Positions 9,405 through 19,657 of a DNA stretch of 64,000 bases are shown piece by piece. Position 1 is the first letter of the stretch. Every line of letters starts with the position of its first letter. The notes beneath the pieces are model-generated. The model made no database searches and was not told the origin of the DNA. It worked only from the letters and a program-made list of their open reading frames with translations. The translations under genes and the position numbers were made by a program. Source of the DNA: Acinetobacter brisouii CIP 110357 (GTDB taxonomy: Bacteria; Pseudomonadota; Gammaproteobacteria; Pseudomonadales; Moraxellaceae); NCBI RefSeq assembly GCF_000488275.1, contig NZ_KI530763.1:248001-312000 (forward strand). Direction: 5' to 3'.

Positions 9405-10723
9405 TACAATCCAATCGACTCAAGCGTTTTGCCTTGAGTTTCCTCTCCAAGAATAAGAATGACCGCAGCAACCACTAAAAGCACCACCGTAAACATCATA
9501 AAGACATGATGAAAAGCCTCTGGATCAACGATTAAATGCGTGACCACAATCGGCGCGACAATGCCGCCAATCCGCCCAATCGCTGCCGCCCAACCTGAGC
9601 CAAATGCACGGATATTGGTTGGATATTGCTCTGGCGTATAAGTATATAAAACACCCCACGCCCCCAGATTAAAAAAGGACATTAAACAGCCCCACAGCAT
9701 AATTTCACTGTCGCTGTTGGCTTGTCCAAAAAAGTACGCCGACACTGCACAAAAGCCGATAAAACCTGCGAGTGTCGCTTTACGCCCAAGTTTTTCCACT
9801 AACCAAGATGCCGCAACATAGCCAGGAAGCTGTGCCAAAATCATAAATAGGACATATTCAAAAGATTTAACAATATCATAGCCTTGCTTCACCAGAAGGC
9901 TCGGCAACCAGGTAAAAATACCATAATAAGAAAATACAATTCCAAACCAGATCAACCACAGCATGAGGGTTCTACGCACAAATGGTTTTTGCCATAACTG
10001 CTGAAAGGATACTTTCTGCTGATGTGCGACAGGCTGCACTTCAATCTCTTGAATAACCTCAACCCCTGCCTGCCGCTCCAGTTTTTGGATCAACATATGA
10101 GCTTCTTCAATTCGATTGCGGTTAATTAAATAAGGCACAGATTCGGGTACTTTGCTAAAAATCACCCAAACATAAAACAGGGGTAAACCACCGATTAAAA
10201 AGGCAATATGCCAGCCAAAATGCGGAATCAGAAAATAAGAAATCAGGGCGGCAACCAACCAGCCTAGCCCCCAGAAACTTTCCAGCAATACAATAAAACG
10301 TCCACGTACCTGTGCGGGCACATATTCACTGACCAGAGTCACCGCTACAGGCAACTGCCCACCCAAGCCCAATCCCACAATAAAACGACAGACCAGAAGC
10401 ACAGTCAAATTTGGAGCAAACGCACATAATCCAGTCGCAATACTATAAATGACCAAAGTGCTGGCAAAGACATTCTTACGCCCAAAACGGTCAGCTAACG
10501 CACCTGAAAACACTGCACCAATTGCCATACCGACAAAACCGATACTCACAATCCAGCCACTTTCTACAGGAGTCAAACTCCAGTCATGCACCAGCTTGGT
10601 CATAATAAATGCGATGATGCCAGTATCCATCGCATCGAACATCCAGCCCAAACCAACCATCCACAACAGATTATAATGAAAGCGACCAATCGGTAAGCGT
10701 TGCACGCGGGATACAAGATCCAT
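9404..10723 (-). CDS. MFS transporter, metabolite uptake type
   Basis: Twelve-helix major facilitator of 439 residues. The signature between helices 2 and 3 is GALADRFGRKNV, and a second copy after helix 8 is WLVEKLGRKATLAG. Helix 4-5 has CRFIVGLGLGGQLPVAVTLVSEYVP, which fits the sugar-porter/aromatic-acid/NiaP side of the superfamily. The central loop is short. The substrate cannot be fixed by sequence: niacin-type (NiaP) or organic acid import are both plausible. It is transcribed alone toward the lipoprotein operon. Confidence 0.8.
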   Translation of the reverse strand: MDLVSRVQRLPIGRFHYNLLWMVGLGWMFDAMDTGIIAFIMTKLVHDWSLTPVESGWIVSIGFVGMAIGAVFSGALADRFGRKNVFASTLVIYSIATGLCAFAPNLTVLLVCRFIVGLGLGGQLPVAVTLVSEYVPAQVRGRFIVLLESFWGLGWLVAALISYFLIPHFGWHIAFLIGGLPLFYVWVIFSKVPESVPYLINRNRIEEAHMLIQKLERQAGVEVIQEIEVQPVAHQQKVSFQQLWQKPFVRRTLMLWLIWFGIVFSYYGIFTWLPSLLVKQGYDIVKSFEYVLFMILAQLPGYVAASWLVEKLGRKATLAGFIGFCAVSAYFFGQANSDSEIMLWGCLMSFFNLGAWGVLYTYTPEQYPTNIRAFGSGWAAAIGRIGGIVAPIVVTHLIVDPEAFHHVFMMFTVVLLVVAAVILILGEETQGKTLESIGL

Positions 10724-10783
10724 AAGCTGTTCTCAAATCAATAGGTTATTTAAAAGGCATTGAAACGTGTTCTACACAATGTC

Positions 10784-11425
10784 TTATTCATCAATCGATG
10801 ATGCCGAATGTCCATCATCTTCTTTATAGATAAATTTCGGCATTTCCAGACCAAAATAAATCGCAATCACCCTTAAGATAAAACCAAACAACAAGGTAAT
10901 AACGCTGGTGACTTCAAGTGTTAAATCGAGCATGCTGCACAGCCAGTAACAGATGACAGCAACAAAGGAAATGCTGGCATAGAGTTCACGGCGAAACACC
11001 AATGGAATATCGTTACACAAAATATCGCGCAAAATTCCGCCAGACACACCCGTCAATACGCCTGCCACCGCTGCCACCACAAAGCCATGCCCCATTTGAA
11101 TCGCGACCTGACAACCAATAATGGTAAAGGCAATCAACCCCAAAGCATCGAGCAGCAAAAAGATAGAACGTAAATGCTTCATCCATTTGGCAATAAAAAT
11201 TGTGACCAGCGCTGCAAAAGACGTCAGCATCAGATATTCAGGGTGTTTCACCCATCCCAAAGGATAATGTCCCAACAAAACATCACGTACCGACCCACCA
11301 CCGAGCGCAGTGACACAGGCAATCAGAATCACACCGAACCAGTCCATGCTGCGTCGACCCGCAGACAAGGCACCTGTCATGGCTTCAGCGGTAATCGCCA
11401 CAATATAAATGACCGTTAACAGCAT
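10784..11425 (-). CDS. TRIC/YicG-type (UPF0126) membrane protein
   Basis: 213-residue inner-membrane protein with about seven hydrophobic segments. It has the two glycine-rich repeats of the UPF0126 (prokaryotic TRIC channel-like) family: VTALGGGSVRDVLLG near residue 40 and LTGVSGGILRDILC near residue 125. The internal duplication is visible in these paired GGG(S/I)xRD motifs. Structures of prokaryotic TRIC homologues show trimeric cation channels, so a potassium or sodium conductance is the inferred role. An AAAGG site lies about nine bases before the start. Confidence 0.85.
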   Translation of the reverse strand: MLLTVIYIVAITAEAMTGALSAGRRSMDWFGVILIACVTALGGGSVRDVLLGHYPLGWVKHPEYLMLTSFAALVTIFIAKWMKHLRSIFLLLDALGLIAFTIIGCQVAIQMGHGFVVAAVAGVLTGVSGGILRDILCNDIPLVFRRELYASISFVAVICYWLCSMLDLTLEVTSVITLLFGFILRVIAIYFGLEMPKFIYKEDDGHSASSIDE

Positions 11426-11466
11426 TCCCTGAAACCTTTTTTAGGTAACTCAAAACAAACGTTATT

Positions 11467-11934
11467 CTAAAGAAAACTCGCACAACAATGTTTAAATTTT
11501 TTCCCCGAACCGCACAGGCAGGCTTGCTTCATACTGAATGTTTTTGGCAATGTCGGATCCAGAAAAAACCATTGATCGGCATAGTAAACAAAATAGGACT
11601 GTTCATGGTGAATTTGATTTTCCTGACCATCAAAATAGTAAGCTTTAAATTCCACCATGGCATGGGATTTATCCAGCTTGGGCAAACTGTTTAGAATCTC
11701 CAGTTTCTGCCATTGATTATGTCGGCTCCATGCATCGAGCGCAGCATGGTCTAATTGCTTCTGCTGCCCTAAAGCCGTAGTTTTAACAATATAATCAATC
11801 TCATGTTTGGCAAATGCGCTATAACGTGAACGCATGAGCTGTTCTGCACTTTGGGCGCTGGCTATGCCTTGATGTAAAGGTTGACAGCATGTAGCGTATT
11901 GCCCATGACCACATGGGCAGGTTTGTTCATTCAT
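11467..11934 (-). CDS. YchJ-like SEC-C motif protein (UPF0225)
   Basis: 155-residue cytosolic protein with two zinc-binding SEC-C-type motifs, CPCGHGQYATCC at the N-terminus and CLCGSGKKFKHCC at the C-terminus. Between them is a middle domain containing the family motif LMRSRYSAFAKHEIDYIVKT. Function is unknown; the SEC-C motifs suggest zinc and perhaps protein or nucleic acid binding. The ATG lies directly after the U run of the terminator that follows the TerC-like gene, so its expression may depend on read-through or an unseen promoter. Confidence 0.85.
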   Translation of the reverse strand: MNEQTCPCGHGQYATCCQPLHQGIASAQSAEQLMRSRYSAFAKHEIDYIVKTTALGQQKQLDHAALDAWSRHNQWQKLEILNSLPKLDKSHAMVEFKAYYFDGQENQIHHEQSYFVYYADQWFFLDPTLPKTFSMKQACLCGSGKKFKHCCASFL

Positions 11935-11962
11935 AAAAAAGCCCTATTTAAAGGGCTATTTT
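11934..11962 (-). terminator. Terminator after the TerC-like gene, abutting ychJ start
   Basis: AGCCCT (11940-11945) and AGGGCT (11952-11957) form the stem. On the minus strand the stem is followed by six U before the YchJ-like ATG. The GGGCU arm would also serve as the only purine-rich sequence near that ATG. Confidence 0.55.
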
Positions 11963-11975
11963 AGCAAAACCAGAC

Positions 11976-13562
11976 TTAGGATGTTTGTTCAGGTTGTGCT
12001 TTGGGGACAATATGGACTTTCTCGATTTTATGCCCATCCATAGTGACAATTTCAAAGCGATAATCATCAACCTCAATCACATCACCACTTTCGGGTAAGC
12101 GTCCCAAATGCAACAGTAAATATCCTGACAGTGTTGAGTACTCTTCACTTTCATCAACCAAGTCACGTCCGAGCAACAAAGAGATATGACGAATATCGGT
12201 TGAACCATCAATCATGAGCGAACCATCTTCCAGACTTTCAGCAGCGGCCTGCATTTCATCTTCATCAGGGAACTCCCCTGCGATGGCTTCTAAAATATCA
12301 ATTGGTGTGACAATCCCTTCGATTGAACCATACTCATTTAACACAATTGCCATTTGTAATGGTGCCTGACGTAGCTGCTCCATCACCATGAGTACCTGAG
12401 CATTTTCATGCACAATCATCGGTTCACGCAAATGACCCGTAAAGTTCAGCTTACCTGTTTCAATATACTCATTCAGGATTTTGTGCGTCAGGGCAATTCC
12501 CGCTAGATTATCCAGCTCACCATGGGCAAATATCAAACGTGAATGGGTCATCTGTGTCATATGCTCACGAATCTGCTCGGGATGATCATCCAGATCAATC
12601 CATTCCAGCTCAGGTCGTGGCGTCATGACCGATTTAACAGGACGTTCCGACAAGCCTAAAACACCTTGCACCATGACACTATGATATGCGCTATTTGCAC
12701 CATCAAACATTTCTTCAGCAAAGGCATGTGTTGCCAAAACATCATGCTCAGAAGTAACGTCATTCGTATTGTTGTTCGACTTACCACCTAGCATACGCAT
12801 AACTGCCGAAGCCGTCCGATAACGCAAATCAGTTGTGGTAATTGTACGTGCCTGATTACGACGAGTAACCTGATTAATCGCTTCAATCAAGACTGAGAAG
12901 CCAATCGCTGCATATAGGTAACCTTTTGGAATATGGAAATTAAAGCCTTCCACCACCAAAGAGAAACCAATCATCATCAAAAAGCCAAGGCACAAAATCA
13001 CCACAGTTGGATGTTTGTTGACAAAATCCATCAGCGGTTTGGATGCCCAAAGCATAATACCGACAGCGATGACCACGGCAATCATCATCACAGGCAAGTG
13101 TTTCACCATCCCGACAGCAGTAATCACACTGTCGAGTGAGAATACCGCATCGAGGACGACAATTTGGGCAATCACCACCCAGAAAGCCGCATGGACTGGG
13201 TTTTCATCTTTTAAATGCAGGTTACCTTCAATACGTTCATGCAGCTCCATGGTGCCTTTAAATAACAGGAATACACCACCGAACAGCAAAATCAGATTAT
13301 GCCCAGAAAAAGGATGTCCTAAAATATGAAATAAAGGCTGATCTAAAGTGACAATCCATGCTATGGATGCCAATAAAACCATACGCATACACAACGCTAG
13401 CAACAAGCCAACGATACGCGCTTTACCTCGTTGCTCTAATGGCAACTTTTCTGACAAAACCGCAATAAACACCAAGTTATCGATCCCGAGAACCACCTCA
13501 AGAATCACCAGTGTTGCCAAGCCTACCCATGCTGAGGGATCAGACATCCATTCGAAAATCAT
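11976..13562 (-). CDS. TerC-CBS-CorC/HlyC fusion membrane protein
   Basis: 528 residues in three parts. Residues 1 to about 235 are a TerC-type membrane domain with conserved acidic motifs ([13 protein letters not shown] and [16 protein letters not shown]). Then comes a CBS pair (about 300-425), and a C-terminal CorC/HlyC domain (about 435-520, [15 protein letters not shown]...). The architecture matches E. coli YegH/YoaE. TerC relatives (Alx, MeeF) are linked to manganese export. The CBS pair would sense adenosine nucleotides. A GGGGAG site sits eight bases before the ATG. The ion is inferred, not shown. Confidence 0.85.
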   Translation of the reverse strand: MIFEWMSDPSAWVGLATLVILEVVLGIDNLVFIAVLSEKLPLEQRGKARIVGLLLALCMRMVLLASIAWIVTLDQPLFHILGHPFSGHNLILLFGGVFLLFKGTMELHERIEGNLHLKDENPVHAAFWVVIAQIVVLDAVFSLDSVITAVGMVKHLPVMMIAVVIAVGIMLWASKPLMDFVNKHPTVVILCLGFLMMIGFSLVVEGFNFHIPKGYLYAAIGFSVLIEAINQVTRRNQARTITTTDLRYRTASAVMRMLGGKSNNNTNDVTSEHDVLATHAFAEEMFDGANSAYHSVMVQGVLGLSERPVKSVMTPRPELEWIDLDDHPEQIREHMTQMTHSRLIFAHGELDNLAGIALTHKILNEYIETGKLNFTGHLREPMIVHENAQVLMVMEQLRQAPLQMAIVLNEYGSIEGIVTPIDILEAIAGEFPDEDEMQAAAESLEDGSLMIDGSTDIRHISLLLGRDLVDESEEYSTLSGYLLLHLGRLPESGDVIEVDDYRFEIVTMDGHKIEKVHIVPKAQPEQTS

Positions 13563-13944
13563 TGATCACACTCCCCGAGGAAAGCTTTAACTGGAAACTG
13601 GACTTGCGTCAAAAAGAAAGAATGAACCGAAATGCAGTTCAAAATTTGAGTTGTTGAAAAATCGTGCGAGCGCCTACAACCACTACCCATGTTGATCTAT
13701 ATGTTGTGAATCGAATTTTCAGTATAGGCAAGATTTTTTAGAAATTCACCATTTTTATCCTCTTTTCATGAGAGTTTTTCAAAAAATCGAGCTTTTTCGA
13801 GACAGTTCTTTCGAGCTGATTTAAGACCACCATACTGATGATAAAGTTTACAAAATACGTTAAAAATACAATAACTTTCGCATCAAATTGTCATATTTCT
13901 TGCTTAATCTAAAACAAGAAAACATGATAAGGTGAGAATAAAAG
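13563..13944. other. Divergent intergenic region, TerC-like / LOG genes
   Basis: 382 bases with no supported gene. It must hold the promoters of both flanking genes. AAGGTGAG before 13945 and GGGGAG before 13562 are the ribosome-binding sites. I looked for a yybP-ykoY manganese riboswitch ahead of the TerC-like gene because that family often has one, but the two hallmark blocks are not present. Confidence 0.4.
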
Positions 13945-14556
13945 ATGAATAGTGTTGTAAATATGAATAAAGATCACAAAGTAAAAACGACGCAAGCACT
14001 GATTGCATTATATTGTGGCTCCCGTGTAGGTAATAAAGCGATTTATTTGGAAAGTGCGATTCAATTGGCGCAAGGTTTGGCCGAACATGGATTTGGAATT
14101 GTTTATGGTGGTGCAAGTATTGGTTTGATGGGTCAGGTGGCAGATACCGTACTGGAACATGGCGGTGATGTCGTGGGCGTCATTCCTGAATTTATGCTGG
14201 ACTATGAAGTTGCCAATGAACGGCTGACAGAGTTGCATATTGTCAAGAGTATGCATGAACGTAAAGCCATGATGGCTGAACGTGCCAGTGCTTTTATTGC
14301 TCTGCCAGGTGGTTTGGGTACATTTGAAGAAATTCTGGAAATTGCTACTTGGGGACAATTAGATCAGCATCAAAAACCTATGATGCTTTATAACGTCAAT
14401 GGTTTTTATAACGCTTTAATTGCCCAACTTGACCATGCAGTTGCAGAAGGCTTTCTTCCACCACAACACCGCGCCAAATTAATTGTTTGTCAGAGTATTT
14501 CTGAAATTTACACAGCCATTAATAATCTAACGATGCCTGCAAGTTTTGTTATCTAA
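13945..14556 (+). CDS. LOG-family Rossmann protein (TIGR00730)
   Basis: 203-residue cytosolic protein. It has the N-terminal IALYCGSRVGNK and YGGASIGLMG segments and the signature PGGLGTFEEILE (PGGxGTxxE), which binds the phosphate of AMP-type substrates. Homologues act as cytokinin riboside 5'-monophosphate phosphoribohydrolases or more generally cleave the N-glycosidic bond of AMP. The bacterial role is probably nucleotide salvage. It has a good AAGGTGAG site and ends in a strong terminator, so it is a single-gene unit. Confidence 0.88.
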   Translation: MNSVVNMNKDHKVKTTQALIALYCGSRVGNKAIYLESAIQLAQGLAEHGFGIVYGGASIGLMGQVADTVLEHGGDVVGVIPEFMLDYEVANERLTELHIVKSMHERKAMMAERASAFIALPGGLGTFEEILEIATWGQLDQHQKPMMLYNVNGFYNALIAQLDHAVAEGFLPPQHRAKLIVCQSISEIYTAINNLTMPASFVI

Positions 14557-14574
14557 ATTAAATTTCGACTATCC

Positions 14575-14600
14575 GCTGGCATGATTGCCAGCTTTTTTTA
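14575..14600 (+). terminator. Terminator of the LOG-family gene
   Basis: GCTGGCA (14575-14581) pairs with TGCCAGC (14586-14592) around TGAT and is followed by seven T. Confidence 0.9.
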
Positions 14601-14657
14601 TTTGAAAAATCAAAGAATAAAATATATACCTACATAAAAAAGTGCGCCAAAGCGCTA

Positions 14658-15590
14658 TTAAAAATTATCTTCATCAAACCGATCTTGGTCTATTTTATAA
14701 ATATGGAAGCTTCTTTCTACTTGTACACCCAAACCGAACTCAATCATTAACGATGTTAGTTTGTCACCATCAATTAGAACTATTCCTGATTTCTTCGCAG
14801 ATTCAACTGCTTCCTTACTAAAATTGGACGTAGTAATAAATACACCTTTTTTAGCAACCTGATCTGCCAAAGCCCCTTTGAACTGTTGAATATCAGGTCG
14901 ACCAACTGTACTTTCCCAACGCTTGGCTTGAATATAAATTTTATCTAGACCTAAACGGTCTTCACTGATGATTCCATCAATTCCACCATCATTTGTTCTA
15001 CCAATCGCTTGTGCTGCATCTTGATGAGACCCTCCATAGCCCATTACCACCAGTAAATCAACGACTAGTTTTTCAAAGAATGCAGGAGAATTATCTTTAA
15101 TCAACTGAAGTAATTCAGTCTTTAAACTCATATTTAACAATTCAGTTGTCGTCTGTATTATTTCTTCTGGTGTTTGACTCGCATCTTTTTCATTCGGAAT
15201 AATACCAATTACACCATCCTTTAGCTGTTGATTCACAAATAAAGATTTTCCTAACTTAAAATCACTAAACCCATCAAACTGCATTAAAAATTCATTTGTT
15301 ATTGAATCAAAATGACTTAAATCAAGACTTTTCCCTAAGTTACTAATTTCACAAAATGCTCTTTTGGGTTGTTGAACTAAACCTGCCTTAACTAAATAAG
15401 TTTTAGCCCAAGACACTCGATCTTTAAAAATATTTTTTCCACTGGGTAAAGTTTGATTTAACTCATCTTCAGATAAATTAGATTGACTAGCAAGTAAGTC
15501 TGCTGCTTGTGAAATTCTGATCGCTTCTTTTTGTTCAGCCAATAATTTCATTAATGGAAGCATTAATTGATCATATGTTGGCAAGGTCAT
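14658..15590 (-). CDS. Mrr-like type IV restriction endonuclease
   Basis: 310 residues. The N-terminal half (about 1-95) is a winged-helix domain of Mrr_N type. The C-terminal half (about 160-290) is an Mrr catalytic domain of the PD-(D/E)xK fold: the segment FFEKLVVDLLVVMGYGG, then D205 in NDGGIDGII, then QAK (221-223) in IYIQAKRWES. Mrr enzymes cut modified (methylated) foreign DNA, so this is likely a solo defence gene with no methyltransferase beside it. It is more AT-rich than its neighbours and sits between two housekeeping units, consistent with acquisition. AGAGAAAA precedes the ATG. Confidence 0.87.
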   Translation of the reverse strand: MTLPTYDQLMLPLMKLLAEQKEAIRISQAADLLASQSNLSEDELNQTLPSGKNIFKDRVSWAKTYLVKAGLVQQPKRAFCEISNLGKSLDLSHFDSITNEFLMQFDGFSDFKLGKSLFVNQQLKDGVIGIIPNEKDASQTPEEIIQTTTELLNMSLKTELLQLIKDNSPAFFEKLVVDLLVVMGYGGSHQDAAQAIGRTNDGGIDGIISEDRLGLDKIYIQAKRWESTVGRPDIQQFKGALADQVAKKGVFITTSNFSKEAVESAKKSGIVLIDGDKLTSLMIEFGLGVQVERSFHIYKIDQDRFDEDNF

Positions 15591-15632
15591 TATTTTTCTC
15601 TGATTAAAATCTCAATTTTTATCTAAGTATAA

Positions 15633-15664
15633 ATAAAAAAGGACACTTACGCGTCCTTTTCATT
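15633..15664 (-). terminator. Terminator of guaA
   Basis: AAAAGGAC (15637-15644) and GTCCTTTT (15653-15660) form the stem just past the guaA stop. Confidence 0.75.
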
Positions 15665-15682
15665 AACAACAATATAGAAAAA

Positions 15683-17251
15683 TTATTCCCATTCAATTGT
15701 TGCTGGTGGCTTAGATGACACGTCATAGACTACACGTGATACATCTTTAATTTCATTCATGATACGAGTTGAGATTTTGTCAACCAACTCATACGGCAAG
15801 TGTGCAAAACGCGCTGTCATGAAGTCCACAGTTTCAACTGCACGAAGTGCAATTACCCATGCATAACGACGACCATCACCTACGACACCAACTGATTTCA
15901 CAGGTTGGAACACAGCAAAGGCTTGAGCAGTTTTGTCATACCAACCGCTATCGCGTAATTCTTGCATGAAAATATCATCGGCAAGACGAAGAATATCTGC
16001 ATATTCTTTTTTCACTTCACCCAAAATACGCACGCCCAAACCAGGACCTGGGAATGGATGACGGTAGATCATGCTGTGTGGCAAACCTAGAGTTGTACCC
16101 AATTTACGCACTTCATCTTTGAACAAGTCGCGTAATGGCTCAACCAAGTCAAAAGCTAAATCTTCTGGTAAACCACCCACGTTATGATGTGATTTAATTA
16201 CGTGTGCTTTACCTTGTTTGCTTGCAGCAGATTCGATCACGTCAGGGTAAATTGTCCCTTGTGCCAAGAATTTCACGCCGTCAAGTTTACGTGCTTCTTC
16301 GGCAAATACTTCAATGAATTCACGACCGATGATTTTACGTTTTTTCTCAGGATCAACTTCACCTGCCAAAGCTGTCAAGAAGCGCTCTTCAGCATCAGCA
16401 CGGATCACACGAATCCCCATGTTGTCTGCAAACATTTGCATGACTTGATCACCTTCATTTAAACGAAGCAAGCCATTGTCTACAAATACGCAAGTTAACT
16501 GATCGCCAATCGCTTTATGTAAAAGCGCAGCCACAACAGATGAATCTACACCACCTGACAAACCAAGAAGAACTTTTTCATCGCCAATTTGGGCACGAAG
16601 CTGTTCTACACGCAAGTCGATAATGTGTTCTGGTGTCCAAAGACCACGGCAACCACAGATTTTATGTACAAAGTTAGCAAGAAGTTCTGCACCTTTTGCA
16701 GTATGTGTTACTTCTGGGTGGAACTGTACGCCATAAAAACGGCGTTTTTCATCACTCACCGCAGCAAATGGACAGCTTGGTGTACTTGCAGTCACCACAA
16801 AACCTTCTGGAATCTGGCTGACTTTATCGCCATGACTCATCCAAACATGAAGTTGGTTTTCTTTGTCTTGCAGGTTACCAATCAATTGGTCACGTACCAA
16901 AATATCGACTTCTGCATAACCAAACTCATGCACAGTACCTGGTTCAACTTTACCACCAAGCTGTTCAGACATGGTTTGTAAACCATAGCAAATACCAAGA
17001 ACAGGTACGCCAAGTTCGAACACAACTTGTGGTGCACGTGGACTACCTTCTTCATGCACACTTTCAGGACCACCTGACAAGATAATGCCGTTTGGTTTAA
17101 ATGCACGAATGTCTTCCTCAGACATATCAAACGCATACATTTCAGAATATACGCCTGCTTCACGTACACGACGTGCAATCAATTGGCTATATTGCGAACC
17201 GAAATCCAGAATCAGGATACGATCTTCAGTAATTTGGGTATTGGTAGTCAT
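15683..17251 (-). CDS. guaA: GMP synthase (glutamine-hydrolysing)
   Basis: Converts XMP to GMP using ATP and glutamine. The 522-residue chain has a class I glutamine amidotransferase domain first ([16 protein letters not shown], nucleophile Cys in GICYGLQ, catalytic His in GVQFHPEV). The ATP-pyrophosphatase domain follows with the P-loop [14 protein letters not shown], and then the dimerisation domain ending KPPATIEWE. The start is the ATG at 17251 ([18 protein letters not shown]); a TTG three codons upstream is less likely. guaB, the preceding pathway step, lies separately at 36224-37690. Confidence 0.97.
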   Translation of the reverse strand: MTTNTQITEDRILILDFGSQYSQLIARRVREAGVYSEMYAFDMSEEDIRAFKPNGIILSGGPESVHEEGSPRAPQVVFELGVPVLGICYGLQTMSEQLGGKVEPGTVHEFGYAEVDILVRDQLIGNLQDKENQLHVWMSHGDKVSQIPEGFVVTASTPSCPFAAVSDEKRRFYGVQFHPEVTHTAKGAELLANFVHKICGCRGLWTPEHIIDLRVEQLRAQIGDEKVLLGLSGGVDSSVVAALLHKAIGDQLTCVFVDNGLLRLNEGDQVMQMFADNMGIRVIRADAEERFLTALAGEVDPEKKRKIIGREFIEVFAEEARKLDGVKFLAQGTIYPDVIESAASKQGKAHVIKSHHNVGGLPEDLAFDLVEPLRDLFKDEVRKLGTTLGLPHSMIYRHPFPGPGLGVRILGEVKKEYADILRLADDIFMQELRDSGWYDKTAQAFAVFQPVKSVGVVGDGRRYAWVIALRAVETVDFMTARFAHLPYELVDKISTRIMNEIKDVSRVVYDVSSKPPATIEWE

Positions 17252-17344
17252 GAGAAACAACTATAGATAGCTAAAGAAGATAGGCGCGTTATTCTAACAG
17301 TTTTTCTGTATGAAGCACATTGTCTAATATGTTTATTCATTAGG

Positions 17345-17382
17345 CATAAAAAAAAGCCCCTGACGGAGCTTTTTTTTATCGA
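17345..17382 (-). terminator. Terminator of actP
   Basis: On the minus strand AGCUCC and GGGGCU pair (one U-G) around a short loop, flanked by long A and T runs. It lies just past the actP stop. Confidence 0.75.
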
Positions 17383-17390
17383 TTCAACGA

Positions 17391-19106
17391 TTAGTGATCA
17401 GATGCACCTGATGCACCGATACCAGTCATTGAGCGAACATACTGAGCATCAAACGCTTTACGTTCTTTTTGTGCACGCGCTGAGTTATCAGTAATTGAGA
17501 AGAACCAGCAGCAGATGAACGACAATGGCATTGCAATGATTGCTGGACCATTCAATGGGTTAACTGGAGTCTCAGCGATTTTAAGCGTATCTACCCAAAC
17601 TGCTTTAGACAATACAATCATAATCACTGCTGTTGCTAAGCCAACAACGCCACCAATTACCGCACCACGAGTGGTTAAACCTTTCCAGAACATTGACAAT
17701 ACGAGTACTGGGAAGTTTGCACAAGAAGCAACAGAGAATGCCAAACCTACCATGAATGCAACGTTTTGTTTTTCAAACAAGATACCCAAGATCATCGCAA
17801 AGATTGCAAGGCCAAGTGTTGCAATTTTTGACATACGAAGTTCAGATTCAGGTGTTGTTTGACCTTTTTTGAACACGTTTGCATACAAGTCATGAGAAAT
17901 TGCAGATGCACCTGACAAGGTCAAGCCTGCAACAACCGCAAGAATTGTTGCGAATGCTACTGCTGAAATAAAGCCCATGAACATGTCGCCGCCTACAGCA
18001 TCACTTAGATGCACAGCTGCCATGTTGTTACCGCCAATCAATTCCAATTTGCCAGTCATTGCCATTTTTGCAGCATCAAGGAATTGAGGATTGTTCGATA
18101 CGAACAAGATCGCACCAAAACCGATAATGAAAGTTAATAGGTAGAAGTAACCAATAAAACCTGTTGCAACAACCACTGACTTACGTGCTTCTTTCGCATC
18201 TTTTACTGTGAAGAAACGCATCAAGATATGTGGCAGACCTGCTGTACCAAACATCAATGCCAAGCCAAGAGACAGTGCATCAATCGGGTTTGCTGCAAGT
18301 TTACCAGGCCCCATGATTTTAGATGCATCGCTGAAGCTGATATGACGTACGTCACCAAAGACTTGGATAGATTTAGTAAACATTTCGCTGAAGCTGAAAC
18401 CAACAGAGTTCATTACCATGAACGCCATAAAGGTTGCACCGCTCAGTAACATGACCGCTTTAATGATCTGTACCCAAGTGGTTGCCAACATGCCACCGAA
18501 GATTACATAAGCCATCATCAGTAAGCCAACGACAATAACTGCAATGTTATAGTTCAAACCGAATAGAAGTTTGATCAACTGACCTGCACCTACCATTTGT
18601 GCAATCAGATAGAACGCCACAACAACCAACGAACTAAATGCAGCAAGTGTACGTACTGGTTTTTCTTCCAAGCGGAAAGATACTACGTCAGACAGGTTGT
18701 ATTTACCCAAGTTACGTAGACGTTCAGCAACAAGGAACAATACGATTGGCCAGCCCACCATGAAACCAAGTGAGTACAGCAAACCGTCAAAACCTGAGCT
18801 AAACACCATTGCGGAAATACCGAGGAATGATGCAGCTGACATGTAGTCACCCGCAATGGCCAAGCCATTTTGGAAACCACTGATACCACCACCTGCGGTA
18901 TAGAAGTCTTTGGTACTGGTAGTTTGTTTAGCCGCCCATTTGGTAATGAACAAAGTTAAACCAACAAAGATCACGAACATGATAATCGCGTGCCAGTTGG
19001 TTGCCTGTTGTTCAGTTGCACCAAGATCAGGGCTTGCCATCGCAACTGTTGAACAAAGTGCTGTTGATGCAAGCAGAGCTTTTGTTTTTAGAGAAGTCCA
19101 ATTCAT
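17391..19106 (-). CDS. actP: Cation/acetate symporter ActP
   Basis: Sodium:solute symporter family (SLC5-like) permease of 571 residues that imports acetate and other short carboxylates. It has about thirteen to fourteen hydrophobic segments and an N-terminal signal-like segment ending AMA, as in E. coli ActP. The family core [25 protein letters not shown] lies near residue 70. I use the ATG at 19106 ([14 protein letters not shown]) with GAGGAT upstream; the longer frame would run into yjcH. It follows yjcH by ten bases, the usual yjcH-actP pair. Acs and a CrbS/CrbR-type regulator pair are nearby. Confidence 0.93.
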   Translation of the reverse strand: MNWTSLKTKALLASTALCSTVAMASPDLGATEQQATNWHAIIMFVIFVGLTLFITKWAAKQTTSTKDFYTAGGGISGFQNGLAIAGDYMSAASFLGISAMVFSSGFDGLLYSLGFMVGWPIVLFLVAERLRNLGKYNLSDVVSFRLEEKPVRTLAAFSSLVVVAFYLIAQMVGAGQLIKLLFGLNYNIAVIVVGLLMMAYVIFGGMLATTWVQIIKAVMLLSGATFMAFMVMNSVGFSFSEMFTKSIQVFGDVRHISFSDASKIMGPGKLAANPIDALSLGLALMFGTAGLPHILMRFFTVKDAKEARKSVVVATGFIGYFYLLTFIIGFGAILFVSNNPQFLDAAKMAMTGKLELIGGNNMAAVHLSDAVGGDMFMGFISAVAFATILAVVAGLTLSGASAISHDLYANVFKKGQTTPESELRMSKIATLGLAIFAMILGILFEKQNVAFMVGLAFSVASCANFPVLVLSMFWKGLTTRGAVIGGVVGLATAVIMIVLSKAVWVDTLKIAETPVNPLNGPAIIAMPLSFICCWFFSITDNSARAQKERKAFDAQYVRSMTGIGASGASDH

Positions 19107-19116
19107 CCGCGTATCC

Positions 19117-19473
19117 TCATCCTTGATTTGCATTTGATTGAGAAGCAGAAGTTTTTTGATGCGTAATCGCTTCAACTTCTTTCATAGCTTCTGCACTCAA
19201 CTGGTCAAATGTATTGTTGGCGATGTACGAATACACACCACATAAAACAAAAGACAAGACAATGATACCTAGACCGAGAGGAATTCCCCAAGTCGTGACG
19301 CCTCCACTAAAAGAACTCATTAAGAATTCTTTGTTGTAACCGACAAGAAGCATGAAGCTAACATAGATCACCAACATGATGATGGTTAATGTCCAACTTA
19401 ACTTACTTTTGCGGCTAACCATTTCTTTGAATTTTGGATTTTGTAGAATTCTTTCTACTTGAACCTCATCCAT
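19117..19473 (-). CDS. yjcH: DUF485 membrane protein YjcH
   Basis: 118-residue inner-membrane protein with two hydrophobic segments and the DUF485 core [16 protein letters not shown]. It is the standard upstream partner of ActP in proteobacteria and is presumed to help the symporter, but its biochemical role is not known. The ATG at 19473 ([11 protein letters not shown]) has GGAG upstream. The gene is the first of the operon and is divergent from the sensor kinase gene. Confidence 0.9.
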   Translation of the reverse strand: MDEVQVERILQNPKFKEMVSRKSKLSWTLTIIMLVIYVSFMLLVGYNKEFLMSSFSGGVTTWGIPLGLGIIVLSFVLCGVYSYIANNTFDQLSAEAMKEVEAITHQKTSASQSNANQG

Positions 19474-19657
19474 AGCATTACTCCGTGTGTACAACCAGCC
19501 TTGGTCGCAATTTTTAATTGTTTTTTCTGTGTTCTAACGGTATCAATATTTAAGGCTTTTAGTCAGTTAGACTTTGGTCGCTAAATTTTTAAGCAGCATT
19601 TTTGTTCAGGCACGACCTTCAGGTATGATAACAACAGATTCTTAATAAGCCATCAAT

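Noticed and set aside
13563..13740. Possible yybP-ykoY riboswitch ahead of the TerC-like gene
   Set aside because: The family often has one, but the GGGGAGTAG and GGCAAGRCUUU blocks are missing; GGGGAG near the ATG is just the ribosome-binding site.
16589..16981. 130-residue plus-strand frame opposite guaA
   Set aside because: Antisense shadow inside guaA with unusual Phe, Cys and Trp content and no homology-like motifs.
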